Below are positions 1 to 9,370 of a DNA stretch of 64,000 nt, one piece after another (position 1 is the stretch's first letter; every line of letters starts with the position of its first letter). The stretch is from an uncultured Pseudomonadales bacterium (lineage in GTDB: Bacteria; Pseudomonadota; Gammaproteobacteria; Pseudomonadales; Balneatricaceae). Location: positions 248,001 to 312,000 of the forward strand of contig CALSNA010000004.1 of assembly GCA_943787595.1 (NCBI GenBank). The letters are read 5' to 3'. A program made the position numbers and the translations under genes. The notes under the pieces were generated by a model. That model was not told the origin of the DNA, did not search any database, and saw nothing but the letters and a program-made list of their open reading frames with translations.

Positions 1-267
1 GTAATATTCACTGCGAACCTCAAGAGGCTATCAAGTACATATAGCACAACACTAACCAATGTGTTGATAAATCGATAGGGTATACTCGGGAGCAGTTCAC
101 GCACTGATACCTACTCCATGTAAAGAAGCCGCTGTCCTTAGATTGCAGCTTTCTTCTTGCTCGTTTAACTGTCTCGTCCTCCATTTTTCTCAACACTGTA
201 ACTATCCCCTAAACTAATACACATCACTCGTAGAATTTTTTATAAGATATCCCAGAGCAGTTTTACG

Positions 268-528
268 ATGAGCAAACGCATGACCGAAAGCCAAATAGTG
301 GCAATTTTGAAAGAAGCTGACGCTGGTATGGCAATAAAAGATATCTGCCGTAAATATAGCGTAGCCAATTCAACTGTTTACAAATGGCGAGAAAAGTATG
401 GCGGCATGGAAGCCTCTGATGTTAAACGCTTAAAAGAGCTTGAAGAAGAGAACCGTAGGCTTAAGCAAATGTACGCTGACTTAAGTCTTAAATCTCAGCT
501 ACAGGAAGAAATCATAAAAAAGCTGTAG
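268..528 (+). CDS. IS3-family transposase OrfA
   Basis: An 86-residue DNA-binding subunit of an IS3-type transposase. Residues 5-45 (TESQIVAILKEADAG, then KDICRKYSVANSTVYKWR) form the usual helix-turn-helix, followed by a leucine-rich coiled coil (KRLKELEEENRRLKQMYADL) for oligomerisation. Length is normal for OrfA. The stop codon at 526-528 overlaps the first codon of OrfB, and a slippery heptamer lies just before it, so most active transposase is probably made as an OrfAB fusion. The frame is open and undamaged, in contrast to the surrounding debris, which suggests recent arrival. Confidence 0.9.
   Translation: MSKRMTESQIVAILKEADAGMAIKDICRKYSVANSTVYKWREKYGGMEASDVKRLKELEEENRRLKQMYADLSLKSQLQEEIIKKL
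516..522 (+). promoter_or_regulatory. Programmed -1 frameshift heptamer A AAA AAG in IS3 orfAB
   Basis: In the OrfA frame the bases read A AAA AAG, the classic -1 slippery heptamer of IS3 elements, two codons before the OrfA stop. After a -1 slip the reading continues through GCT GTA GTG straight into the OrfB frame without a stop. The heptamer is seen directly. Its use in translation follows from known IS3 biology. Confidence 0.8.
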
Positions 529-1343
529 TGCCTGTGGCAGAGCGCAAAGTCTGGGCTCAGGAGTTACAGGCCACACACCAAATCGGTGTAACAATGAGCT
601 GTAAAGTCGTTTCTATAAGCCGAACGGCGTTTTATTATCAGCTAACGCTGACAGATGATAGTGCCATTATCGATGCACTGAATGACTTGGTGGAAAAACA
701 CCAGAGGTGGGGCTTTCCTAAGTGTTTTAAGCGGCTGCGTAAGCTAGGCTATCACTGGAACCATAAGCGCGTATATCGCGTGTACACGGAGTTAAAGCTC
801 AACCTTAGGCGCAAATCCAAACGAAGGTTACCGCCAAGAAACCCCGAACCATTAACGGTGCCAAATCATCAAGGGCACACATGGTCAATGGACTTTATGA
901 GTGACCAGCTGCATAACAAGGTGCGTTATAGAACATTTAACATCATCGATGACTTTAACCGCCAGCTATTAGGCATTGATATAGCCACCAGCATTCCATC
1001 GTTGCGTGTTATACGTTATTTAGACAGGTTGTGCGAATGGCATGGTTATCCAGAGAAGATTCGGGTTGATAACGGCAGTGAATTCACGTCAAGCGTGTTT
1101 ACCGATTGGGCTTTAGCTCACAGTATCAGAATTGACTATATCAAGCCTGGTTGCCCGTATCAAAACGGCTATATAGAGCGTTTTAATCGTACATATAGGC
1201 ATGAAGTATTGGACTTATATTGGTTTAAAAACCTACAGGAGGTTAAGCAGATAACGGACGAATGGATTGAAATTTATAACACCCAAAGGCCGCATGACTC
1301 GCTCAATGATATGACGCCCACTGAGTATAGGAATGCAGCTTAA
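528..1343 (+). CDS. IS3-family transposase OrfB (DDE integrase)
   Basis: The catalytic part of the transposase, 271 residues as an independent frame. It has an N-terminal HTH_21-like segment (HQRWGFPKCFKRLR) followed by an rve integrase core: first Asp in TWSMDFMSD, second Asp in IRVDNGSEFTS, and the Glu in NGYIERFNRTYRHEVLD. The end, YNTQRPHDSLNDMTPTEY, is typical of IS3 OrfB. All DDE residues are present and no internal stop occurs, so the element could be active. The GTG at 528 is only a formal start; expression is more likely by frameshifting from OrfA. Confidence 0.9.
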   Translation: MPVAERKVWAQELQATHQIGVTMSCKVVSISRTAFYYQLTLTDDSAIIDALNDLVEKHQRWGFPKCFKRLRKLGYHWNHKRVYRVYTELKLNLRRKSKRRLPPRNPEPLTVPNHQGHTWSMDFMSDQLHNKVRYRTFNIIDDFNRQLLGIDIATSIPSLRVIRYLDRLCEWHGYPEKIRVDNGSEFTSSVFTDWALAHSIRIDYIKPGCPYQNGYIERFNRTYRHEVLDLYWFKNLQEVKQITDEWIEIYNTQRPHDSLNDMTPTEYRNAA

Positions 1344-1396
1344 ACTGTCTACGAGGTGGCTGTGTTAAGAATGGGGTATTTACATTACAGCATCAT

Positions 1397-1711
1397 GTGC
1401 CCTGCGGGGATGCCACCAGCAAGGCTGATTTGAAAAAACTGATGGCTGGTGAGTTGGCCGCTATGGTCTTTACTGATCTACTTTACAATGTGAACTACGG
1501 TGATACCACCAAGGACAATTTACGCGCCAAAGGTGGAGCCAAAGCTGGCCGCACGATTCTGAACGATAATCTGGGCGATGATTTTGAAGGCATTCTTACT
1601 GAGGCTTGTCAGAACATACTGTGCTTTACAGATCCAGAGCAATTCATGCGCTGGAGCTGGGCTGGTGGTCGAAGCTCAAGGGCCTGGTTATACATAGATT
1701 GCCTGAAGTGA
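1397..1711 (+). pseudogene. Fragment of a phage-type DNA methyltransferase (N-terminal catalytic part)
   Basis: The segment CGDATSKADLKKLMAGE, then MVFTDLLYNVNYGD and AGRTILNDNLGD, resembles prophage adenine methyltransferases, often fused to a ParB domain, that have the order CGD(S/A)T...TDPPYNVNY. The catalytic DPPY motif reads DLLY here, so activity is unlikely even if expressed. Similarity fades after about residue 78 (TEACQNIL). The 5' part is lost at the IS3 element. What looks like the C-terminus of such an enzyme lies 8 kb away at 9598-9738 on the same strand. Confidence 0.65.
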
Positions 1712-1737
1712 CATGTTACAGGAATTGAAAAAATATT

Positions 1738-3930
1738 TTAGCTTAGAGCTTTCAATACCAAGGATCTAAGACGATTCAATTGTGGAGAACGTATAAACCT
1801 CAAGTATGGACTCCATGATAGTCTCCATAAAATATTTCTTACACTGGTTTTGACGAACCCATTTTTATTCTCTTGTGGACTAATTTTTTGTTGTGCGACG
1901 TCTAGAAATTCAATGCCTTCCATTCCTATCGTCTCTTCAATAATGCTTATATATTCACATTCATAGAAGTCTACACAAGGATCCGAATTACCATTATAAA
2001 CAGAAGCATAAACATCGTTATTGGCATTAACTTCTTCTGCAAATTCTGACAGTCGTAAAAATAATTCATGACTACTAATATCATAAGAATATACCGTAGT
2101 ATTTTTACGACCTGAGAGCCTTTCAGGAAAAGAGCCAATATTTGGGGAGACAATAGGTATATCCGTTTGTAGTGCCAAACTAAGAGTATATGAATAGGTT
2201 TCAGGCCATTTTCCTGGAAAAAGAATCATCCCGATAGAATTATCTCTCAAAAGATCAATAACGTCTTTTTCTTGATATTCGCCACTCACTTTAATGTGCT
2301 TTAGAGGCTTATAAGCATAACCAATTAAGCAGAAGTTAAAATCACTTTTCGATGATTTTAACTTACTCAAATCATCAATCACATGGACGCCTTTTACGAT
2401 CCCAATTGCCCCAATAATCCCAATTTTTTTAAATTAATTTTATCGAATAAAGATATTGATTCTGGGGGCCTGTTTGTTTCAATGTGTGGTGCTATTACTG
2501 GGTTCTTTACATCGAAGTGATTCTTGATAATTCTAAACACACTCTCGCTTGGAAAAATATTTAGAGAGTTTTTATCAACAAAATTTCTATAACTTTCAAT
2601 TATATCTGACTCAAGTCTTCCAAAGATAGGATTGTCACCCCATCGTTTATCATCCTCTACATATTGACCATTTTTATCAGTTAAGGTCGGATTTCCACAT
2701 ATTATGAAGTAGTCATGGTATGTGAATACCTGTTTGCACATTTAAAATGTCACTGAGTTTTAGGATATTTTTAGATATGCCAATTACGTGGTGAAAGTGC
2801 ACAAGCCCAATACCGGTGGTCTTTAGATAATCGAAAGACTAGAACAAAAAGAATCTCTTGAAAAAAATATAGAGTCGTGATTGTCCGTGCCACCAAGTTT
2901 GAGCAAAAAATCACCATTTCCTTTTGGTATTAGAACAAATGATATGACACCCTTTGATTCAAGATGCTCGCACAATTCTTGAATATGAGTTTGCACACCT
3001 CTTTGAAGCCGAAAAAAATCTAAGTAATCTAAATACACGCGCTGACCGCAACGGATCCGATTTAATAAATTTCATTACATCAGCATGATAGCTTGGGTGA
3101 TCAATTATAATTTTTTGTAGTGCTACTTCCACCAAAGCATTTTTCTCTTCACCAAAGCTTACACTTCCTTCATGGAACACATAAAGATTTGGTGAAATGA
3201 CATTTTTCCAACCAATTTGTACTGCCCTCTGACAAAAATCATTTTCTTCTCCATACCCTCGGGGAAACTTGCTTTCATCTAAAATGCCTATATCTTTTAT
3301 GGCAGAGCGCTTTATATACATGCAAAACCCAATGCTAGTTGGTGTTTCTATAAGAGGTAATATTGGTAAGCTAAAGTGATTATTAATTTCTTTGGCGAAA
3401 TTTCTAGTGAAGAATTCATTTTTAGACATAAAAGCGGGAAATGAACATATATCTGTATTGTTTGACAGGGGAGTGACTGTTGCAATTTTTTCATCAGAGT
3501 ATGCTTCTTGCTTTAGTTGAGATACCATGTTGTTGTTGAAGCAAATCGCATCGCTATTTAATAAAATAATATCATGATCTTTATACTTGTTAATGGCAGT
3601 ATTTACAGTTCTTGTAAAACCAAGATTATTAATATTTTATATTAAATCAATATTCGTAGAATTATTCGGGCAAAAAACCTCTAGCTTCCTCTGCATATCT
3701 ATATCTGGAGAGCAGTCATTAATAACAACCAATTTTGAATTGTTACAGTTGTTAACGGACTTTAGTGCGTAATTCAGGCATTTAATCGTTAATTGGACAT
3801 CTTTATACACTGGAACAACGACAGCAATATTTATTCTTTTAGCTTTTACCTTATCATTACGCATTTTAAAAAAACTCCATTTGACTAGATTTTTGAATTT
3901 CCTCAGTGGTGCCGTTAGCAACAAAGAGTT
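1738..3930 (-). pseudogene. Broken GT2-GT4 two-domain glycosyltransferase
   Basis: Minus-strand pieces in three frames join into one long protein. An N-terminal GT2 domain (NIAVVVPVYKDVQLTIKCL, VVINDCSPDID, then PRGYGEENDFCQRA near 3230) is followed by a GT4-like half (GVQTHIQELCEHL, GLVHFHHVIG, FTYHDYFIICGNP, IPIVSPNIGSFPERL). Damage includes a TAA at about 3636 inside an otherwise continuous frame, a frameshift near 3020, another near 2820-2740, and one near 2393. Such fusions usually build O-antigen or capsule chains next to Wzm/Wzt exporters, which fits the exporter remnant just upstream. The start is uncertain. It is last in the rhamnose operon direction. Confidence 0.75.
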
Positions 3931-3939
3931 TGAAGATAA

Positions 3940-4262
3940 GATTTTTTCGATTCTGAAACCACCAAAAACCAAATGAGCAAATTGCTAGACTAGCGACAGA
4001 ATCGGAGGCAACTGGTATCCAGTCAGGGAAACTTCCGATATAGAAAAGCTGACAGAGTGTGTTCTATAGGTAGAGTGAGCGGATTCGTCTGTAATACCGA
4101 CTGAAAATTAGAGGGCAATGCTTTCAAGGGATAAAACATTGAGGCAAGGACATTAAAGCAGTTACTATCAGGCCGATAAATTGTGCTGTATCGCAAATGT
4201 AGACACCTAATGCTGAAAATACCCAACCAAGTCCCATTGGTAAAGCTGGACATACTACATTC
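3940..4262 (-). pseudogene. Remnant of an ABC-2 polysaccharide export permease (Wzm-like), C-terminal part
   Basis: Joining three minus-strand frames gives PALPMGLGWVFSALGVYICD, then LKALPSNFQSVLQTNPLTLP, then LYGSFPDWIPVASDS and GFWWFQNRKK. This is the C-terminal pattern of O-antigen ABC permeases (an LG.SWFLAALGVY.RD segment, a Pro-rich loop, LNPL, and a final FQKTRK-like tail). At least two frameshifts are present and the N-terminal half is missing, as is the partner ATPase. The fragment begins directly after rmlC, so the ancestral operon was probably rmlBDAC-wzm-wzt-glycosyltransferase. Confidence 0.6.
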
Positions 4263-4269
4263 GACTTCA

Positions 4270-4815
4270 TTAAAAAACTTCCGCATTTACAAACGCTTGC
4301 GCTGTTTTATCTTTTGATGAGACTAATGGAGATATGCCATTGAACCAATCCACACTGACTGCTGGGTCATCCCAACGAATACTTCGCTCTGATTTTGGAG
4401 AATAATAGTCCGTAGTTTTGTATAGAAATTCTGCTGTATCACTCAGCGTTAGAAACCCATGAGCAAATCCTTCTGGCATCCAGAGCTGCTTTTTATTTCC
4501 AGCAGATAGCGTTTCACCAACCCACTGACCAAAGGTTGGTGAGGATTTGCGGATATCCACTGCTACATCGAATACCTCACCTTGCACGACGCGTACAAGC
4601 TTTTTTTGGGCATGAGGCCGTAGTTGGTAGTGCAAGCCTCTCAACACGCCTTTGCTGGACTTGGAGTGGTTGTCTTGAACAAAGGTGACGCTGTAGCCGA
4701 TGGCCTCCTCAAATTTCTTATGGTTGAAACTCTCAAAAAAGAAACCACGTTGATCCTCAAACACTGTTGGTTCAATGATCTTTACATCAGGAATTTTGGT
4801 GTCAGTAACTTTCAT
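4270..4815 (-). CDS. rmlC: dTDP-4-dehydrorhamnose 3,5-epimerase
   Basis: Converts dTDP-4-keto-6-deoxy-D-glucose to dTDP-4-keto-L-rhamnose, the third step of dTDP-L-rhamnose synthesis, in the cytoplasm. The 181-residue cupin is of normal length. It has the conserved FEDQRGFFFESF start region, the catalytic His in GVLRGLHYQL (His62), the KLVRVVQGEVFDVAVDIR strand pair, and MPEGFAHGFLTL. The start overlaps the 3' end of rmlA by 14 bp, which implies translational coupling. No damage is seen, although the genes downstream are ruined. Confidence 0.95.
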   Translation of the reverse strand: MKVTDTKIPDVKIIEPTVFEDQRGFFFESFNHKKFEEAIGYSVTFVQDNHSKSSKGVLRGLHYQLRPHAQKKLVRVVQGEVFDVAVDIRKSSPTFGQWVGETLSAGNKKQLWMPEGFAHGFLTLSDTAEFLYKTTDYYSPKSERSIRWDDPAVSVDWFNGISPLVSSKDKTAQAFVNAEVF

Positions 4816-5692
4816 ATTCTGATTCTTTGATCACTTGCATGAGGTATTTGCCGTAGCTACTTTTGATCATCGGTTTTGCAAGTGCTGTGACAGCGGCTTC
4901 GTCAATCCAGGCTTTGCAAAACGCAATCTCCTCAGGACACGCGATTTTCAACCCTTGTCGATGCTCGATAGTTTGGACGAACTGGTGTGCGTCAACAAGA
5001 CTTTTATGCGTGCCAGTGTCGAGCCATGCATAACCACGGCTCATTCGTGCGACGTTTAGCTGCTCTCTCTCCAGGTAGATTTTGTTGAGATCGGTAATTT
5101 CTAACTCACCACGATGCGAGGGCTTGAGCTGCTTGGCATAGGTTGGTGCATGCTCATCGTAAAAATACAGCCCGGTTACTGCATAGTTTGATCTTGGCGC
5201 AGTGGGCTTCTCCTCTAAGCTGAGTACTTTGCCGTCTTTACTGAATTCAGCGACGCCATATCGCTCTGGATCGTGGACGTGGTACACGAAGACAGTCGCG
5301 CCAGCATCATGCCCATTGGCCTCTGCCAGTTTTTCATGGAGACGATGGCCATAAAAGATGTTATCCCCAAGAATGAGTACCGAAGGTGAGCCATTGAGGA
5401 AATCCTCGGCAATGATTAGAGCTTGTGCTAGACCGTCTGGTGACGGCTGCACGGCATATTCAATATTCAGCCCCCACTTGTTGCCATCACCCAGTAGTTC
5501 TTTGAAGCGTGGCGTATCTTGAGGCGTGCTGATGATCAGCACCTCACGCACGTCAGCAAGCATCAGTGTTGAGAGAGGGTAATAGATCATCGGCTTGTCA
5601 AAGACAGGCAATAGCTGCTTTGAGATCACTTGAGTGGCTGGATACAGTCGGGTGCCAGATCCGCCAGCGAGAATGATGCCTTTGCGTTTCAT
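4802..5692 (-). CDS. rmlA: Glucose-1-phosphate thymidylyltransferase
   Basis: Makes dTDP-glucose from dTTP and glucose 1-phosphate, the first step of the rhamnose pathway. The 296-residue sequence has the nucleotidyltransferase signature GGSGTRLYPATQVISKQLLP, the KPMIYYPLSTLMLA segment, LGDNIFYG, and the substrate-binding EEKPTAPRSNYAVTGLYFYD and GYAWLDTGTH motifs. The start ATG overlaps the rmlD stop by four bases (ATGA arrangement). A second, decayed rmlA copy lies at 11089-11505, so this is the only functional one here and may also supply dTDP-glucose to the FdtA/FdtB branch. Confidence 0.96.
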   Translation of the reverse strand: MKRKGIILAGGSGTRLYPATQVISKQLLPVFDKPMIYYPLSTLMLADVREVLIISTPQDTPRFKELLGDGNKWGLNIEYAVQPSPDGLAQALIIAEDFLNGSPSVLILGDNIFYGHRLHEKLAEANGHDAGATVFVYHVHDPERYGVAEFSKDGKVLSLEEKPTAPRSNYAVTGLYFYDEHAPTYAKQLKPSHRGELEITDLNKIYLEREQLNVARMSRGYAWLDTGTHKSLVDAHQFVQTIEHRQGLKIACPEEIAFCKAWIDEAAVTALAKPMIKSSYGKYLMQVIKESEYESY

Positions 5693-6588
5693 ACAGTTTC
5701 CAGTTTCTTGACGATATCACTAGCTACAGCCAGAAAATCGTCTTTCCAATGCGGTAAATCAAATGAGAGTTTTGCGCATAGCTTGTGCGTATCAAGCTGT
5801 GAATTTAGAGGACGCTTAGCTGCTGTCGGATACTCTGCAGTTGAAATTGAGTGAATGTCACTAGCACTGGCAGTCAGCGGCACGTTAAGTCGCTCAGCAA
5901 ATGTCACTACGGTTTGAGCGATTTCATGCCAGTTCGACACGCCACGTGGTGCCAAGTGATAGATGCCGTTTTCCCAAGCTTTGTCGTTTTTATTGGCTTG
6001 GATAGCATCAATTGTTACTTTGACGATGAGTGAAGGTGATGTAGGTACACTGAGCTGATCGCTAATTACGTTAAGACGGTCGCGCTCAGACGCCAACCTC
6101 AAAATGGTTTTGGCAAAGTTGCTACCGTCTTTTCCAATAACCCATGTCGTTCGGAATACCAGATGTTGGCAGCCTGCTTCTGTGATCGCATATTCACCCG
6201 CAAGTTTGGATGCACCATAGATGTTGATTGGACGGTTTACGTCAGTCTCAACGTAAGGCTCTGCTTTGACTCCATCGAACACATAGTCAGTTGAGTAATG
6301 GATCAGCAACGCACCTTCTGTTTTGGCTATTTGAGCAAGATTTGCAACTGCCTCTGCATTAATAGCATAGGCTTGCTCTGCATCACCTTCCGCTTTATCC
6401 ACCGCTGTGTAGGCCGCAGCATTCACAATGATGTTCGGGTTGATGCAGCGAACAGCATCAATCACTGCTTTATGGTTTGTGATATCGAGTGCTGATCTTG
6501 GAAATGCAGCAAGTCTACCAATCTTAGATAGCTGGCGCTCTAGCTCTTTTCCTAATTGGCCATTGGAGCCCAGTAGCAGTATCTTCAT
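5689..6588 (-). CDS. rmlD: dTDP-4-dehydrorhamnose reductase
   Basis: Reduces dTDP-4-keto-L-rhamnose to dTDP-L-rhamnose with NAD(P)H. This 299-residue short-chain dehydrogenase has the Rossmann motif LLGSNGQLGKELE, the catalytic Thr/Tyr/Lys set in HYSTDYVFDG and NIYGASKLAGE, and the SVPTSPSLIV segment typical of RmlD. It is coupled by 4-bp overlaps to rmlB upstream and rmlA downstream. The gene is intact. Confidence 0.95.
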   Translation of the reverse strand: MKILLLGSNGQLGKELERQLSKIGRLAAFPRSALDITNHKAVIDAVRCINPNIIVNAAAYTAVDKAEGDAEQAYAINAEAVANLAQIAKTEGALLIHYSTDYVFDGVKAEPYVETDVNRPINIYGASKLAGEYAITEAGCQHLVFRTTWVIGKDGSNFAKTILRLASERDRLNVISDQLSVPTSPSLIVKVTIDAIQANKNDKAWENGIYHLAPRGVSNWHEIAQTVVTFAERLNVPLTASASDIHSISTAEYPTAAKRPLNSQLDTHKLCAKLSFDLPHWKDDFLAVASDIVKKLETV

Positions 6589-7652
6589 GCGTATTGTCTT
6601 TCAATCCATTGGCGATACTCGCCACTAATGACCTGCTCAACCCAATCTGTATTATCGAGATACCACTTAACAGTTTTGTGGATGCCGCTTTCAAAGGTTT
6701 CTGTTGGACGCCAGTTCAGCTCAGTTTCGATCTTGGTTGCATCGATGGCATAGCGCCAGTCATGGCCTGGACGGTCTTTGGTGTAGGCAATGAGCTCGCG
6801 ATAGCTCTTGATGTCACCATCCGCGGATACAGGACGCAGCTCATCGAGGACGTCACATAGTGTGTGGACGATATCGATGTTCGCTTTTTCGTTCAGCCCA
6901 CCAATATTATAGACCTCACCACACTTACCACGCTCGAGTACTGCACGGATAGCGCTGCAATGATCACTGGCATAGAGCCAATCTCGGATCTGCAGTCCAT
7001 CGCCATAGATGGGTAACGTTTTGTGAGCGAGTGCGTTATAAATGATCAGAGGTATGAGCTTTTCAGGAAACTGATAAGGCCCATAATTATTCGAGCAGTT
7101 TGTTGTGAGTACTGGCAACCCATAGGTGTGGTGATAAGCACGCACGAGATGGTCGGACGATGCCTTGCTCGCGCTGTAGGGACTATTGGGCTCGTAGCGA
7201 TGGGTTTCGCTAAATGCGGGTGCATCTGCATTTAGCGACCCGTATACCTCATCCGTTGATACATGCAGGAAACGGAAAGCCTTCTTTTCTGTTTCGTTTA
7301 ATGCGTCCCAATACCCCTTTGCAGATTCCAATAACCGGAAGGTTCCGATAATATTGGTTTGCATAAATGCTTCTGGATCATGAATAGACCGGTCTACGTG
7401 TGACTCAGCGGCAAAGTTAATGACGGCCCGAGGGCGGTAGCAAGTTAAGAGTGAACTCAATAATGACTGATCGCCGATATCCCCCTTTACAAAAACGTGA
7501 TTTGTACTTCCTTCTAGTTTATGAAGATTACTTGGGTTCCCAGCGTAAGTTAACTTATCAATATTGATAACTTTTTCGTTAGTCTCAGCTAACCAATCAA
7601 TCACAAAGTTAGAGCCAATAAATCCAGCACCGCCGGTTACTAAAATCGCCAC
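6585..7652 (-). CDS. rmlB: dTDP-glucose 4,6-dehydratase
   Basis: Catalyses the second rhamnose-pathway step, dTDP-glucose to dTDP-4-keto-6-deoxyglucose. The 355-residue extended SDR has TGGAGFIGSNFVIDWL, the active-site loop HVSTDEVYGSL (Thr-Asp-Glu), YSASKASSDHLVRAYHHTYG with the Tyr/Lys pair, and NCSNNYGPYQFPEKLIPL. Its product is also the substrate of the FdtA/FdtB enzymes encoded at 12.7-14.2 kb, so this copy could serve both pathways. The start lies two bases after the stop of the upstream glycosyltransferase. Confidence 0.96.
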   Translation of the reverse strand: MAILVTGGAGFIGSNFVIDWLAETNEKVINIDKLTYAGNPSNLHKLEGSTNHVFVKGDIGDQSLLSSLLTCYRPRAVINFAAESHVDRSIHDPEAFMQTNIIGTFRLLESAKGYWDALNETEKKAFRFLHVSTDEVYGSLNADAPAFSETHRYEPNSPYSASKASSDHLVRAYHHTYGLPVLTTNCSNNYGPYQFPEKLIPLIIYNALAHKTLPIYGDGLQIRDWLYASDHCSAIRAVLERGKCGEVYNIGGLNEKANIDIVHTLCDVLDELRPVSADGDIKSYRELIAYTKDRPGHDWRYAIDATKIETELNWRPTETFESGIHKTVKWYLDNTDWVEQVISGEYRQWIERQYA

Positions 7653-7654
7653 TG

Positions 7655-8725
7655 TTAAACCCTGTTTAATAAAATGCCGAGCAAGAGCCCTAAGTTGCCA
7701 GACAAGGTTTGGCGGTAAATTCCAGAGCGTTTAAAAAGCATTAAACGCTTAAATAAATTCGACTCACGTGCCTCTGAGAATTCATTCAGCACACGGAGAT
7801 TATCCGTGGTTAATAAATGCTTGTGCTCTTTTAGTGCTTTAAGATTGATGTCATTCCATGTACAGAAACTACCTTGCATCAATCCGCGGATACGCAATAA
7901 ACGTGCAGCCCAACCTGTGTTAGCACCGACTAAGTTATTGCTGTGCTGTCGATACTTAAGGCATGGCTCCTGGTCGTAAACGACGTAACCACCGGCACCG
8001 GTGATGATCTGATAGCACCACCAATCATGAGCAACGACTGTTGAATTTCGTGAGGATGCAACGATTAAGTCCCGTGCGGATTTGTTAAAAATCATAGTAT
8101 TTCCACCACCGATGTTTTGGACGAGCGCATTTGCAAACGAAGGTGGCTTATTAAAAATGGGAGAGTAGCCGAGCGTCTGTTCGCATGTTGCATTTACTGT
8201 TTCGGTACGAGCGCAATAGAGCGCAGGCAGATTTGTTGTAACCTTCGATAGTTTCTCGATCGCTTTTTCAAGTTTATTTGGATACCAAAGATCATCTTGA
8301 TCACTGAACGCAAAGTACTCAAAGGAGTCATCAATGTGGGCCAGCCCATTTAGAAAGTTACTTGTAACGCCAATATTCTCAGCCCGTGTTCCAGTACTTA
8401 ATTTGGTAAGCTTTTGAGGCTTGATACTTAAGGCATCAACATTAAATGGCGATGAGGACTGGTCATCACTGATGAATACATGCAGAGCTTGATGAGACTG
8501 TACCAATATAGATTCCAGTTGCTCGGTTACATGTGGCTCACCATCGTAATAACCTAAGAGGATCGCGACTTTATTTTCGGTTTCTATCGGTGTTCTGGGA
8601 TCTCTGTTGAGGTCAGCTACTTGTCTAGCAGCGACACCCGAAGGCTCTACCTCAGAGAAAAAAGGGACTGCGGCTTGGCCATGCTGGGAGCGATAATGTA
8701 CGCTATCTTGGAGGAGAACTGACAT
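7655..8725 (-). CDS. GT2-family glycosyltransferase, rhamnosyltransferase-like
   Basis: First gene of the minus-strand rhamnose operon, 356 residues. A GT-A domain starts around residue 50: VAILLGYYDGEPHVTEQLES, ILVQSHQALHVFISDDQSSS, then the metal-binding-type DQDDLWYPNKLEKAIE near residue 140. NTMIFNKSARDLI and VAHDWWCYQIITGAGG follow. This arrangement is common in rhamnan and O-antigen rhamnosyltransferases, and the operon provides the donor dTDP-L-rhamnose. The first 45 residues are not typical of the family and could be excess. An AGGGG sequence lies about eight bases before the chosen ATG. Confidence 0.85.
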   Translation of the reverse strand: MSVLLQDSVHYRSQHGQAAVPFFSEVEPSGVAARQVADLNRDPRTPIETENKVAILLGYYDGEPHVTEQLESILVQSHQALHVFISDDQSSSPFNVDALSIKPQKLTKLSTGTRAENIGVTSNFLNGLAHIDDSFEYFAFSDQDDLWYPNKLEKAIEKLSKVTTNLPALYCARTETVNATCEQTLGYSPIFNKPPSFANALVQNIGGGNTMIFNKSARDLIVASSRNSTVVAHDWWCYQIITGAGGYVVYDQEPCLKYRQHSNNLVGANTGWAARLLRIRGLMQGSFCTWNDINLKALKEHKHLLTTDNLRVLNEFSEARESNLFKRLMLFKRSGIYRQTLSGNLGLLLGILLNRV

Positions 8726-8936
8726 GATCAGCCCCTGCGAGCAATAAATTAATTAATGTGCAGCTGGTGGCTAGGCTACCAAACAAAACAGATCCGGTGA
8801 ATAACTTTGATTCAAACGTGTAAAGCATTGATTTTAAATGCTTATTTTTCGGGTAGGTAGTTGTGCGCATTGGTTGCCTATTCGATGTTGCTTCAGCTTG
8901 GCCATTGAACAAATATGTCACTTGATTTATATCAGT

Positions 8937-8967
8937 ATTATACAAGACCGGGGGAGGGGGTGTGCAA
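8937..8967 (-). promoter_or_regulatory. Candidate sigma-70 promoter of the rhamnose operon
   Basis: On the minus strand TTGCAC (8967-8962) is followed after 19 bases by a perfect TATAAT (8942-8937). It would start a transcript about 200 bases before the glycosyltransferase ATG at 8725. The spacer is long and C-rich, so strength is uncertain. No ops element was seen in this leader. Confidence 0.5.
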
Positions 8968-9370
8968 GTATCAATTTGTAGATAAAGACGTAAAAATCTA
9001 TTTAAAATTCATATGTTTTAAACAAAACCTTGCGCTTTTTCAAAAGCGTATATGGTTGCTATTTAGGTGTGCATTGCAGGCTTAAAGAAACTTTTGTCTT
9101 TGCCCTGCCACGGCGTGCACAATGGCCAGCACGATAAATTTAAACTGTAGATACAATATATATGAAACCACATGACATATCTCACAGGATATAATTTTGT
9201 TCTGTGTTAGAGGTCAAACAAGCGGTGCCGTAGCGGCCAATTCTCTGTAATAGTTGGCAAGTGATGGAATAATTAAATCCTTGAATCTTGAAGACAGCTG
9301 TCAAACAAGTGCTGTTTTTCGATACAGCAGAGTGCTAGTTGCAGAGGATTCGAACCGGAAATACGTGAAT
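8968..9370. other. Intergenic stretch without recognised genes
   Basis: AT-rich sequence between the rhamnose operon promoter and the 9.4 kb repeat. Short open frames such as 9254-9439 lack family resemblance and run across the terminator hairpin, so they are not considered genes. Confidence 0.5.

Larger units (their letters stand above)
179..1380 (+). mobile_element. IS3-family insertion sequence, apparently intact
   Basis: Two overlapping reading frames, a helix-turn-helix OrfA and a DDE-integrase OrfB, have the IS3-family layout (IS407-like group by protein resemblance). Imperfect terminal inverted repeats seem to lie near 179-205 and 1355-1380: AACAC and CCATT-type blocks on the left match the reverse complement of the right. 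No target-site duplication could be fixed, so the outer limits are approximate. The element sits directly 5' of a methyltransferase fragment and may have disrupted it. Confidence 0.7.

Noticed and set aside
1-178. Short frames left of the IS3 element
   Set aside because: Interrupted by stops and without family resemblance.
8703-8945. 80-codon minus-strand frame before the rhamnose operon glycosyltransferase
   Set aside because: It overlaps the glycosyltransferase start and lies almost entirely downstream of the candidate promoter; no recognisable domain. More likely leader sequence.
9340-9358. GGATTCGAACC resembling a tRNA T-arm, possible attachment site
   Set aside because: The flanking bases cannot form a T-stem and no acceptor or anticodon arm follows.
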